Of a stretch of DNA of 64,000 nt, positions 51,734 to 61,095 are shown piece after piece (the stretch's first letter is position 1; the number at the start of each line of letters is the position of its first letter). This stretch comes from Leptospira ilyithenensis (GTDB taxonomy: Bacteria > Spirochaetota > Leptospiria > Leptospirales > Leptospiraceae). A program made the translations under genes and the position numbers. A model generated the notes under the pieces. It was not told the origin of the DNA and ran no database searches. It was given only the letters and a program-made list of their open reading frames with translations. The stretch covers positions 1-64,000 of the forward strand of contig NZ_RQHV01000050.1 in NCBI RefSeq assembly GCF_004771005.1. The letters run 5' to 3'.

Positions 51734-52009
51734 AATGACTCATTTTCAGAAGGAAAGACAAACTAAGCAATAAATAATTTAGTGATGTACTTGGTTTTGC
51801 TTTACTAAAAAAGAAAGCGGGCTGATAAGGAATAAAGGATATAGTCCTTTTTTCCATACAATGGGAAACATATCAGGCAATTTCAATGTCAAAGTAGATG
51901 GATCCGTAATTAGAAAAAATGATACCATCTAATGTCTATTTTACTATCATCCGAAAACGACAAGATTATATCGGAAAAGAATTTATTCTCAGGCCTACAA
52001 ATACAAACA

Positions 52010-52540
52010 ATGAAACGTAAAAAAATTTTCGCCATCTCAGGCAGCACGCGTTCCCAATCTTCGAACGAATCCATTCTCAAGACCATTTCAAAAATACATT
52101 CGGATCGGTTGGAAATCGAAATTTTCAAACAGCTGACCGAGCTTCCCCACTTCAATCCCGATTCGGACAAAGACAATCCTCCCGAAATCATTCAAAATTT
52201 TAGAAATTCCATTAGAGAGTCTGACGGAGTTATTATCTGTACGCCGGAATATATTTTCAGTCTGCCTGCGGCTTTAAAGAATGCAATCGAATGGATGGTA
52301 TCTACTACCATCTTTACGGACAAACCCACAGCGTTTATCATCGCATCGGGTCTTGGAGAAAGAAGTTTCGAATCTTTAACAGTGATTATGGATACATTGC
52401 AGGCGAAAACAAACGATAGGACCAGATTGTTATTGAAAGGCTCCCGAAGTTCCATTGACGAAAACGGTTATTTATCCGATCCTTCTTCCATCGGAGAAAT
52501 TGAAAAATTAGTTCATTCTCTGGAACGGATGATGGAATGA
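52010..52540 (+). CDS. NAD(P)H-dependent FMN reductase
   Basis: This protein of about 176 residues has a flavodoxin-like fold: IFAISGSTRSQSSNESIL (phosphate loop) and GVIICTPEYIFSLPAALKNA, then IEWMVST. I start it at ATG 52010, the family position; an in-frame ATG at 51932 would add 26 unrelated residues. It probably supplies reduced flavin or reduces quinones. Confidence 0.88.
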   Translation: MKRKKIFAISGSTRSQSSNESILKTISKIHSDRLEIEIFKQLTELPHFNPDSDKDNPPEIIQNFRNSIRESDGVIICTPEYIFSLPAALKNAIEWMVSTTIFTDKPTAFIIASGLGERSFESLTVIMDTLQAKTNDRTRLLLKGSRSSIDENGYLSDPSSIGEIEKLVHSLERMME

Positions 52541-52565
52541 ATTCATGTAAAATCCTTTTAGCTGA

Positions 52566-52599
52566 TTGACAGAAACCAAACAAATGCAACAATGTTGCA
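52566..52599 (+). promoter_or_regulatory. Promoter and start-codon palindrome of the oxidoreductase gene
   Basis: TTGACA lies at 52566-52571. TGCAACA-A-TGTTGCA (52585-52599) is a perfect palindrome spanning the first ATG, so an unlinked regulator may bind here. ATG 52601 just downstream is an alternative start. Confidence 0.45.
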
Positions 52600-53512
52600 A
52601 ATGAAGAATTTAGAAAAAACCTGGGATGTAATCATTATCGGAGGAAGTTTCTCCGGACTAGCGGCGGCACTTGCACTCGGACGATCGATTCGAAACGTTC
52701 TGGTAATTGACGATGGAAAACCATGCAATAGACAAACACCTCACGCACATAATCTTTTGACTCATGACGGAAAACCTCCTTTCGAAATCAAACTACTTGC
52801 AAAATCGGAATTATCCCATTACCCAACCGTTCAATTTTTAGATTCCAAAGCGATCAAAGTATCCCGATCAAACTCCAATTTCGAACTCAAAACTGAAAAC
52901 GGAGAAAATCATTTCGCAAGAAAATTATTATTTGCAACAGGAGTAACGGATGTTATGCCTGATATTCCCGGTTTTAAAGAATCCTGGGGTATTTCCGTAT
53001 TTCACTGTCCTTACTGTCACGGTTATGAAGTCAGAGATCAAAAGTTAGGAGTCTTTGCCAACGGTGATATCGGTTATGAATCAATCAAACTGATCAGCCA
53101 ATGGTCCAAAAACCTGACCTTCTTTACAAACGGACAGTCCTCTCTTTCCAAGGAACAAAACTGGAAACTGAATGAAAAGAAAATCAAAATCATAGAGACG
53201 GAAATTTCCTCAATAGAAAATAACAATGGTTATCTTACAAAAATTTTATTGAAAGACGGGAAGATAGAACCGTTGGATGCATTGATGGCTCGTGTTCCTT
53301 TCGTTCAACATTCCCATCTGCCACTGGACCTGGGCGTTGAGCTGGATGAAATCGGTTATATCAAAGTGGACGGTTTCAATAAAACAAATCTGAAAGGAGT
53401 TTATGCCGCAGGAGACAATACTACGATGCTTCGAAGTTTAGCCGCTGCCATTGCATCGGGAACGTTATCAGGTGCCATGATCAACAAAGAATTGATCGGA
53501 GATGATTTTTGA
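52592..53512 (+). CDS. Thioredoxin-reductase-like FAD oxidoreductase
   Basis: This 306-residue protein has an FAD site (VIIGGSFSGLAAALALGRS), a CxxC redox pair in FHCPYCHGYEVRDQ (instead of CATC in true TrxB), and an NAD(P) region (GVFANGDIGYESIKL), ending GVYAAGDNTTMLRSLAAAIA. It reduces a disulfide partner or small molecule; no thioredoxin gene is next to it. Confidence 0.9.
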   Translation: MLQMKNLEKTWDVIIIGGSFSGLAAALALGRSIRNVLVIDDGKPCNRQTPHAHNLLTHDGKPPFEIKLLAKSELSHYPTVQFLDSKAIKVSRSNSNFELKTENGENHFARKLLFATGVTDVMPDIPGFKESWGISVFHCPYCHGYEVRDQKLGVFANGDIGYESIKLISQWSKNLTFFTNGQSSLSKEQNWKLNEKKIKIIETEISSIENNNGYLTKILLKDGKIEPLDALMARVPFVQHSHLPLDLGVELDEIGYIKVDGFNKTNLKGVYAAGDNTTMLRSLAAAIASGTLSGAMINKELIGDDF

Positions 53513-53618
53513 ATTTCTGAAAATCGGAAAAAGTCGGATATGAGGTTTGATAAAAACATTGAACTGAAATGTTAACTTATTTAGGATCGTATGGAGACGA
53601 TCCTTTTCCAACTTACGC

Positions 53619-54233
53619 ATGTACACTCCGAAACCGTTTGCAATCACAGACCCTAACATCATCAACCAAATCATTTATGACAATAGTTTCGCCACACTTG
53701 TTTCAGAAACGGAAGGCTCCTCCCTTACCGCTACACATATTCCACTACTTTTAAATTCTTCGGAACAAGTTCTATTCGGACATATTGCACGCCAAAATCC
53801 GCAAGGAGAGGTATTGGAAAATAAAAAGATTCTCGCGATTTTCCATGGTCCGCATACTTATATTTCTCCCAGCTGGTATGAAACAAAGAAATCAGTACCT
53901 ACTTGGAATTATCTGAGCGTTCATGTTTACGGTAAAGCAAGCTTGGTTCAAAACGAAGAAGAGCTGAGAAAATCGTTGGATGAACTGATTCTGAAATATG
54001 AAGGTGAAGAGAGTCCCTTCTTTCTCAGAAACATGGATGAAAAGTATATCGATGCATTGATCAAAGGAATTATAGGAATCAAAATCAAGATTACTAAAAT
54101 CGAAGCGACTGCGAAACTAAGCCAAAATCATAGCTTGGAAAGAAAAAACTTAGTCATTCAAGAGTTGGAAAAACAAAAAGATCAAAATGCGAATGAAATC
54201 GCAAAGTGGATGAGGGAAAATCTAAATGCCTAA
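53619..54233 (+). CDS. paiB: PaiB-family FMN-binding regulator
   Basis: This 204-residue protein matches PaiB: MYTPKPFAITDPNIINQII, TATHIPLLLN, GHIARQNPQ, AIFHGPHTYISPSWYETKKS and VPTWNYLSVHVYG. PaiB binds FMN in a split-barrel fold and acts as a negative regulator of protease and sporulation genes in Bacillus; its role here is open. The next gene overlaps by 8 bp. Confidence 0.92.
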   Translation: MYTPKPFAITDPNIINQIIYDNSFATLVSETEGSSLTATHIPLLLNSSEQVLFGHIARQNPQGEVLENKKILAIFHGPHTYISPSWYETKKSVPTWNYLSVHVYGKASLVQNEEELRKSLDELILKYEGEESPFFLRNMDEKYIDALIKGIIGIKIKITKIEATAKLSQNHSLERKNLVIQELEKQKDQNANEIAKWMRENLNA

Positions 54234-54936
54234 ACATAAAAAATTTCTATCGGGTTATTATATTCAATTTTTATTATATTTTTTACTACTTATCCTTCAC
54301 TCTGCGATTTTACCTTGTGATAAGTTTAAAGATTTTTCCCTTCCTCCCAAGGACGAATCTGATAAAGACAAATCCTTTCTGGAATTCAAAACCAAATTCA
54401 TGCAAGCTGTTCAAAAGAAAGATGCGGAATTTCTAAAATCAATTACCGACAAAGATATCAAATTCAGCTTTGGAGAAGAATCCGGCAAAAAAAGATTTTT
54501 AGAATCTTGGGAGTTGGATAAAAATCCGAAAAACTCAAACATCTGGTCCAGTTTGGAAAACAGTTTTAAGTTGGGATTTTCCAAAGACAAAGATGGTTTT
54601 TCCGCACCATACTTATTCAATCATTTCCCCGAGGAATACGATGTATTCAGTTATTCTCTCATCAGCGGAACCAATGTGAATGTTCGGGCGGAGGCATCCA
54701 TCAAATCGAAAGTAGTTACAAAGCTAAGCCATAAAATCGTATTTTTGGATAGAGATTCCAACGAAAATGAAGCTGAAGGTTCCAAAGATGAATGCATCTG
54801 GCAGAAGGTATGTCTCGCGAACGGGGAAACAGGCTTTGTATGCGATCAGTATTTGCGAAGCCCTGTGGACTATAGAGCGATTTTCACAAAAAAAAACAAT
54901 AAATGGACGATGGTAGTTTTCATTGCAGGAGACTAA
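54226..54936 (+). CDS. SH3-domain protein, possible lipoprotein
   Basis: This 236-residue protein has a signal-like hydrophobic N-terminus ending near HSAILPCDKF (possible lipobox), a helical middle, and a bacterial SH3 domain at about residues 145-215 (NVNVRAEASIKSKVVTKL, then WQKVCLANGETGFVCDQYL). Such domains bind peptidoglycan or peptides outside the cytoplasm. Confidence 0.78.
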   Translation: MPKHKKFLSGYYIQFLLYFLLLILHSAILPCDKFKDFSLPPKDESDKDKSFLEFKTKFMQAVQKKDAEFLKSITDKDIKFSFGEESGKKRFLESWELDKNPKNSNIWSSLENSFKLGFSKDKDGFSAPYLFNHFPEEYDVFSYSLISGTNVNVRAEASIKSKVVTKLSHKIVFLDRDSNENEAEGSKDECIWQKVCLANGETGFVCDQYLRSPVDYRAIFTKKNNKWTMVVFIAGD

Positions 54937-54946
54937 AATCCTTCTC

Positions 54947-54970
54947 AAAAGAAGAATTTCCTTCTTTTTT
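54947..54970 (+). terminator. Rho-independent-like terminator
   Basis: AAAAGAAG (54947-54954) pairs with CTTCTTTT (54961-54968), followed by T residues, just after the SH3 gene. The stem is AT-rich and modest. Confidence 0.5.
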
Positions 54971-55032
54971 CACAATTTAGGAATATTCAATTTCCGTTTC
55001 ATTCGTAACAGTATTATCAAGCCATAATCTAA

Positions 55033-56649
55033 ATGAAAAACTTTATCTCACAAAAGACCTCATTTACACTATTAGTAATTTCAATTTTGCAAATTCATTC
55101 CCTGCGAGCGCAAGAGACCGTCAAACAGATCAAAGATGAAAATCCTCCCGCAAGGATCAAAGAACTTTATATCGATGAAGCAACCGGACAACTTTTTTCC
55201 ACGCCAGGCGCTAATCGAAGAAAGGTTGTTTTGGAAAACCAAGATTACACTGTAAAAGTTCCCGAGCCTACAAGTGGATTTGCCAATCGCCCGGAAGAAC
55301 CGGTGAATGAAAAATTAACCATCTCTGGTCGGGTCCAGTTCCGGGGAATCACGGGCCAATCCGGTTCCGTTTATGCCAATGGAAAAGATGATTACAGTGC
55401 GGTGGATTGGAACTTCAGGCGACTCCGTTTGGGATTTATCTATGAAGGAAACAAATGGTGGGGCGGTTTTGCCAATCTTCGATTGGAAAATGCGATGAGC
55501 AATTCCTTCCTTAGAGTCACCAAAGATTCTGCAAGCGGAAATGTAAAAGACGTAAGTCTTGCAAATTCCAGAGGAATCATTCAGGAAGCAGGGATCTGGC
55601 TGAACATTCCTTTTATGAAAACACGCGTCACATTCGGAACGGTACATGTTCCCTTTCAAAGAGAATACATGATGACTTCCGCCAACCTAACAAACATTGA
55701 ACGGTCTATGTCCACTTTGACTTTGCCTCAGTTTGATACTGGAGTGAGTATAACTTCGCATCTATTGAAACCGATCAACGAAAAATGGGAGCGTCTCTTG
55801 ACCGGACATTTTATGGTAGGCAATGGCCATGGCGGGACGGGAGATTACGGATACGGAAGAAGGGCGGACTTGGCAGATGAAAGACCGAATGCACCCAAGC
55901 TGCTTTCTCCCGCTTATTACGGAAGATTGCAATGGAATCCTTTGGGAGGTTTGGAGAAAGACGGAAAGGATTTGGGTTGGATTGAAGGAGAAGAAATTTT
56001 CCAAAGAGACACCAAACTTTCCATAGGTACTGCATTTGCAAGTATGCAAAATGTAAAAGTCCCTTCTCCGTTTAACCCCGATTATTACCCTGCGGGAATG
56101 GCTCAACCCAGTTTGTTAGCCTATCAAACCACCAGAGACGGAGGTGATCCGGGAACAGCATACGGTGATCAAACCTTAAATAAAACCAGTCCTTCCAGAC
56201 CGAAGTTGGGAATGGTCGCACATACTTACGATTTTACTTTTACCACTCACGGTTTTTATACAAACGGGGCGTATTCCGTATTTACCGGTTCGGCAGCTCC
56301 TCAACATGAAAAAGGTTATCAATTTACGTTCGGATATGTCATTCCGTTAGGTGGAGGAAAATTCATCATGCCGATTACCCGCTTTGATTATTTCCAAGCT
56401 GACCTCAACTGGAATAAAAATTTGGAACCCGGAGAAGCATTTCGTTCCTATTGGGTGGGCTTGAATCTATTCGGAGACAAACACGTATTCAAAGCTCAGA
56501 TCTTTTATCAAGTATTCAATGATAAGTTGCATAAGACTGCGATCACAGGTGAATCCATAGACATTAGGGATAATGTTTTTTATTTTCAACTTCAGGCGAA
56601 TTTCTGGACAGGGACAATGACTCCTGATCGTTTTTCCAGACTGGAATAA
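55033..56649 (+). CDS. Outer-membrane porin, OprP/OprO-like
   Basis: This 538-residue protein has a signal peptide (to about residue 25, SLRA-QE), then repeated amphipathic strands with aromatic girdles (RLRLGFIYEGNKWWGGFANL, VTFGTVHVPFQREYMM, GYQFTFGYVIPLGGGKFI) typical of the phosphate-selective porin O/P family. It should form an outer-membrane channel. The anion preference is not shown by the sequence. Confidence 0.82.
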   Translation: MKNFISQKTSFTLLVISILQIHSLRAQETVKQIKDENPPARIKELYIDEATGQLFSTPGANRRKVVLENQDYTVKVPEPTSGFANRPEEPVNEKLTISGRVQFRGITGQSGSVYANGKDDYSAVDWNFRRLRLGFIYEGNKWWGGFANLRLENAMSNSFLRVTKDSASGNVKDVSLANSRGIIQEAGIWLNIPFMKTRVTFGTVHVPFQREYMMTSANLTNIERSMSTLTLPQFDTGVSITSHLLKPINEKWERLLTGHFMVGNGHGGTGDYGYGRRADLADERPNAPKLLSPAYYGRLQWNPLGGLEKDGKDLGWIEGEEIFQRDTKLSIGTAFASMQNVKVPSPFNPDYYPAGMAQPSLLAYQTTRDGGDPGTAYGDQTLNKTSPSRPKLGMVAHTYDFTFTTHGFYTNGAYSVFTGSAAPQHEKGYQFTFGYVIPLGGGKFIMPITRFDYFQADLNWNKNLEPGEAFRSYWVGLNLFGDKHVFKAQIFYQVFNDKLHKTAITGESIDIRDNVFYFQLQANFWTGTMTPDRFSRLE

Positions 56650-56656
56650 ACACGCA

Positions 56657-58015
56657 TCATTCTTCTCTTAAAAATTTCATTGTATCTCCCAAGAGAAGAC
56701 CGATTTGAAGGCGCAACTGAATCAATTCATAGTGGTTTTGGATTTGGTTACGCATAACCTCACGAATACGTCTATCTACAGTTTGCAATTCCACAATGGA
56801 AGCGGAGCCGGTTTTATACGACTTTTCCATAATTTGCAAGTTCTCTTCCGCAGTCCTTTTGCTTTCCAAAGAAATATCATTCAGCTCGACCAAATTATTA
56901 TGTTGTTGGACCAACTCGAATAAATACAATCCTGTATTCTCTCTCAGGAACTGAGATTGGGATTTGGCAAGTTTGATCTCGATTTTCGACTTATCGAATT
57001 CGTTTTTCGACAGAAACCGGTTAAACAACGGAATCCTCACTCCGAAGTTTGCTCCTGCGGAAGAAAAAGGATCTGGGTTATTTGCATAAAGCGAATAATC
57101 GCCTCTCGAATAATCATAAACGTAATTCGGTTGAGTCCAACTTCCACCGATTCCGTAAATTGTTTGTTTGGTGCTATTTTGATATAAGTTTACAAAAAAA
57201 TCGGGAACCCAAAGTTCATTGAACCGGACTTGTTTTTGTACTTCCAAAATTTTGACCTGGTTGATGGATAGAACGATATCAAAATTGATTTCGCTTAGAT
57301 TTTTTTCATATTCCTTGAGGGTTTCTTCCAAAGGCAATGCTTTGAATTCTCTGGAAGGAATCGGCTTTAAAGAAACGTTCTTCAATAAAAACTTTCTTCG
57401 AAAGACAGATTGGCTTTTTTGCTGATCTAACTTTGATTTAATGGCATTGTACTTATAAAATAAAAAATCCACTTTCGAGTTTTGGGCAACCATATAGGAT
57501 TCAATACCTTGTTTGTATAATTTTTGAATTGTTTGGTATTGTTTTTCGGCATCCTCTTCGTTGGAAAAATCATAATCGAAAAAAGCTAGTAGCTTCAAAG
57601 TTTCCGCATATTGAAATGCCTGATCGAATAATTCTTTTTGAAAGAGCGCTCTGTATTCCAAAAGCAATCTTTCGTATTCCAATTCCATGATCAGGTTTGT
57701 TAAAACAGCATTGCCTTGTTCCTGGAAATTCCAATTCAGATTTAAAGAGCGGGACCAACCTTTCCGATCAAAACCTTCCGAAGGAAGTTTCTCAAAAAAA
57801 GGAGCGTATTCGAAATTCAAAGAAGGAAGATAACGGAGATTTCTAGTATCCATATCAACTTGTTTTCTTTGAATTTCCATTTCTTTCAGTTTCAGTTCAT
57901 AAGACTTTTCAGCGACTAATTTTGGTAAGTTGAAAAAATCAACAGCCTCTCCCCTTACTTCCGCAACCAAGGCAAAAAACAAAAGGCAGAGAATCTTTCT
58001 AAACCGATGAGTCAC
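56657..58015 (-). CDS. TolC-family outer-membrane efflux protein
   Basis: This 452-residue protein has a signal peptide and the long helical repeats of TolC (ELKLKEMEIQRKQVDMDTRN, LNFEYAPFF, then SASIVELQTVDRRIREVMRN near the end). It is the outer-membrane exit duct. Its gene lies 8 bp downstream of the cNMP-binding ABC transporter and is the last of a four-gene operon. Confidence 0.9.
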   Translation of the reverse strand: MTHRFRKILCLLFFALVAEVRGEAVDFFNLPKLVAEKSYELKLKEMEIQRKQVDMDTRNLRYLPSLNFEYAPFFEKLPSEGFDRKGWSRSLNLNWNFQEQGNAVLTNLIMELEYERLLLEYRALFQKELFDQAFQYAETLKLLAFFDYDFSNEEDAEKQYQTIQKLYKQGIESYMVAQNSKVDFLFYKYNAIKSKLDQQKSQSVFRRKFLLKNVSLKPIPSREFKALPLEETLKEYEKNLSEINFDIVLSINQVKILEVQKQVRFNELWVPDFFVNLYQNSTKQTIYGIGGSWTQPNYVYDYSRGDYSLYANNPDPFSSAGANFGVRIPLFNRFLSKNEFDKSKIEIKLAKSQSQFLRENTGLYLFELVQQHNNLVELNDISLESKRTAEENLQIMEKSYKTGSASIVELQTVDRRIREVMRNQIQNHYELIQLRLQIGLLLGDTMKFLREE

Positions 58016-58023
58016 TGTTTCAA

Positions 58024-61000
58024 TTATCGGATCGCCTCCTGTCTGGAATGAAGCAAATGATAGATTCCATTTCCTTGCAACAGTTCCGTATGTGCGCCGC
58101 TTTCCTCGATTTTGCCGGCTTCCACAACGAAGATTTTATCATAATTGCGGATCGTATCCAATCTGTGGGCGACCACAATGATGGTTTTGTCTTTAAACAC
58201 CCTGTGTAGATTGTTTAGAATTTTTTCTTCGGTTTCCCGATCCATTGCCGAAGTGGGTTCATCCAAAACGAGCAAAGACGGTTTCTGTAAAAAAATCCTA
58301 GCCAGTGCCAACCTCTGTTTCTGCCCCCCCGAAAGGATCATCCCCTTCTCGGATAATTCCGTATCATACCCAAGAGGAAGTTTGCTTATATCCTCATGAA
58401 TGAGGGCGAGTTTTGCCGCTTCCACTACTTCCGAGAGAGTCCCCTCGGGTCTTCCCAAACTGATATTCTCCCGGATGGTTCCCGTTAGAACCGGGTTTTC
58501 CTGAAATAAGACTCCCATCTTGGAACGATACGAAGGGGTCCAGATCTCGGATAATAAAACACCATCCAAAAGTATTTCACCTTGCGAAGGTTCATAAAAA
58601 CCTAAAAGCAATTTGAGAATCGTGGATTTGCCGCTCCCACTTCTACCAACAAACGCGTATTTGCTGCCTGCATTCAAAACGAAATCTGCACCGTTCAAGC
58701 CGAACCCCGACTTGGAAGATCTATAATTATAGTAAACGTTCTTAAATTCGACTAATCCTTGTATATCGGGAATTTCAATCCTACTGATCCGCATATCCGG
58801 AGAATATTCAGATTCCAGTCCGTCCCATTCCTTCAGACGGCGCCAGGAAAGATTTGCTTTTTGGTAACGGTAACCGTCTTCCGCGAGAGTCATCATGGGA
58901 GAGCGTACATAAGAGATAAGACCTAAAACGGCAAACAAAGTGCCCAATGTAATTTGATCCGAGAAAATCTGGTAAGTACCGAACAACAATACGCAAATAT
59001 TTGTTAATAATCGAAAGGATTCCGAACTGGTTTCCAAAATGCTGTGATAGAACATCCGATTGCTTTCCGAGTTAAGTTGTGCGGTGAGTTTCTTTTCAAA
59101 ATCCCATCTTTGTACCGAGACTGCTCCCAAGTTTTTGACGGTTTCGTTTCCGTTAATGGTTTCTATAAAATAGCTGAGAGTTTCGGAGCTTCTCAAAGAT
59201 TCCCTTTTCGTTTCCCTTGCAATGATAGGATGCAATTTATAAACCAGGATCATCTCAGGTATCAGAAAAAAGAGAATGGTTCCGAGTAGAATAGGAGATA
59301 AAAAGAAAAACAACATGAATACGATCACCCCGAAGATCCAATCCAAAACCTTAATGGAACTTTGCTCCGAAAAATAACGGGTGATCCCTTCGATCTCCTC
59401 CCATCTTTGCAGGATCTCTCCTTTTTTGTGTTTCTCAAAAAAAGACAAAGGAAGAGATAATAATTTTTCCAAAAATCGAATAACGATTGTTTGATTTACT
59501 TTGCTCGTGGAATAAAACAAAACATTTGTTCTTAAATATGATAAATAAATTTGGGAAAGACTTAGCAAGGTAACAGCAGTGAGGACAGGTATAAAGTATT
59601 CCCTACTCTCCTGTAATAAAACGCTATCGATTAAATAGAGATTCACCAAAGGCAGACAAATCTCAAGAGACTTGATTAAAAAACTGGCAAGGATTCCTGA
59701 AAATAAAAAAGAAAAAGTAGATCTGAAATAAACAGCTAATCCGGGAAAAGTCGGGAAAGAATCGAAAAAATTCAGCTTGGGTTTTGTTTTGGGAATAAAA
59801 ACGACTGCAAGCCTTCCCGCTTTCGCTTCCCATTCCTTTTTGGAAACTTCTTTGATTCCAAAGCGGGGATCGGCGATCTTCACTCCATAAGAAGAAAAAG
59901 AAACCACAACCACATACTGATTTCCCTCCCAGCGAACAATCCAAACACGATTTTTTAAATCCCTTTCAAATCTCCTTCTATTTACCACATAACAAGAACC
60001 ACCTGCTCTTTCAAAACTTTCCTTCCAGGATGCGGTTGTGACTTCACCGTCCGGATTTGGAAAGTTGGAATCCAAAAGAAGATCTACATTTCGAAAACCC
60101 CAAAAAGACAAAATCATCTTTCTGCAGGCATTTGCAGTCTCATCCGATGATTCTTCCAAAATAAAGGGAAATGAACGGAACCAGAATCTTTTCGGAGAAA
60201 AAGACGGAGAAGGCAAAAAAGTAAGTGAGTCCTCTTCTTCCTGAAAATCTTCTTCGGAACTTTCCTTCAAATCAGAACTTGTTTGATTCCATTTTCTTTC
60301 CGCAACAACACTTCTTAAAGTAGTATAAAGACTTTCCGACTTTTTAAAAAAGGTTTCCGCATCCTTTGCAAGCAATTCATAAAAAATACTATCTTCACTC
60401 GCGGTGACTGTTGCATTCCTTACTTTTTTCTCAATAACTCCCATCTCACCGAGAACCGAACCTGCCTCCACAAACGAAGAGTAATCATCACTCCAACTGG
60501 ATTTTGTTATACGAAACTTGCCTGACTGTATAAAAAACAAAGAAGAAGACTTGCTTCCTTCCCGAATCAGTATTTTTCCTTTACTGATTTCCCTTTTGAT
60601 CAAAAGTCCGGACAACTCGATAATTTCATGTTTGGAAAGTTTTCGAAAATAAGGATGGATGCGAAGCTCGTCTCTCAGTCGGATTTCCTGAACAAACCGA
60701 TTCCAAATTTCCTTTCGTTTGGGATTCGATTGGAAAAAATGAAGGAAAGATTCCTGAGATAGTACCAGTAGTTTTGAATTTTCCTCTGCAAGATAGGAGT
60801 TTTTATTTAATACATTTAATCCAAGTTCTGCGATCCCGTAAATTTGCCCTTCGCTGATCGTTTTGACTAATAAATCGTTTCCACCTATCGTCAAACGAAT
60901 CTGAAGACTACCTGTTTCCACATAAACCAGATTCGTTTTGTTTTCTTCATCTCCCTTGAGTGGCTCCGATTCGGAGAGAGACGTAATCTCCCAAAGTTTA

Positions 61001-61095
61001 AAAAACGCCCTTTGTTCCGAATCGGATAAAAGTCGGATCGGATCTTCATTGGAGAGAGAAAAAGGCAAATCGTTTGTAATTTGTTTGGACTTCAT
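58024..61095 (-). CDS. ABC exporter with cNMP-binding and degenerate C39-like domains
   Basis: This 1023-residue protein has, in order, two cyclic-nucleotide-binding-like domains (about residues 10-140 and 150-270; the second has SGKFRITKS, then GEMGVIEKKVRNATVTA), a peptidase C39-like domain (about 310-440), six membrane helices (450-750) and an ABC domain (GRSGSGKST, LSGGQKQRLALARIF, LLVLDEPTSAMD, VAHRLDT). In the C39 domain the catalytic Cys position reads ETANAC and the His position GNQYVVVV, so both residues appear lost; the ADPRFG Asp remains. It probably binds, rather than cuts, an exported peptide. Confidence 0.9.
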   Translation of the reverse strand: MKSKQITNDLPFSLSNEDPIRLLSDSEQRAFFKLWEITSLSESEPLKGDEENKTNLVYVETGSLQIRLTIGGNDLLVKTISEGQIYGIAELGLNVLNKNSYLAEENSKLLVLSQESFLHFFQSNPKRKEIWNRFVQEIRLRDELRIHPYFRKLSKHEIIELSGLLIKREISKGKILIREGSKSSSLFFIQSGKFRITKSSWSDDYSSFVEAGSVLGEMGVIEKKVRNATVTASEDSIFYELLAKDAETFFKKSESLYTTLRSVVAERKWNQTSSDLKESSEEDFQEEEDSLTFLPSPSFSPKRFWFRSFPFILEESSDETANACRKMILSFWGFRNVDLLLDSNFPNPDGEVTTASWKESFERAGGSCYVVNRRRFERDLKNRVWIVRWEGNQYVVVVSFSSYGVKIADPRFGIKEVSKKEWEAKAGRLAVVFIPKTKPKLNFFDSFPTFPGLAVYFRSTFSFLFSGILASFLIKSLEICLPLVNLYLIDSVLLQESREYFIPVLTAVTLLSLSQIYLSYLRTNVLFYSTSKVNQTIVIRFLEKLLSLPLSFFEKHKKGEILQRWEEIEGITRYFSEQSSIKVLDWIFGVIVFMLFFFLSPILLGTILFFLIPEMILVYKLHPIIARETKRESLRSSETLSYFIETINGNETVKNLGAVSVQRWDFEKKLTAQLNSESNRMFYHSILETSSESFRLLTNICVLLFGTYQIFSDQITLGTLFAVLGLISYVRSPMMTLAEDGYRYQKANLSWRRLKEWDGLESEYSPDMRISRIEIPDIQGLVEFKNVYYNYRSSKSGFGLNGADFVLNAGSKYAFVGRSGSGKSTILKLLLGFYEPSQGEILLDGVLLSEIWTPSYRSKMGVLFQENPVLTGTIRENISLGRPEGTLSEVVEAAKLALIHEDISKLPLGYDTELSEKGMILSGGQKQRLALARIFLQKPSLLVLDEPTSAMDRETEEKILNNLHRVFKDKTIIVVAHRLDTIRNYDKIFVVEAGKIEESGAHTELLQGNGIYHLLHSRQEAIR

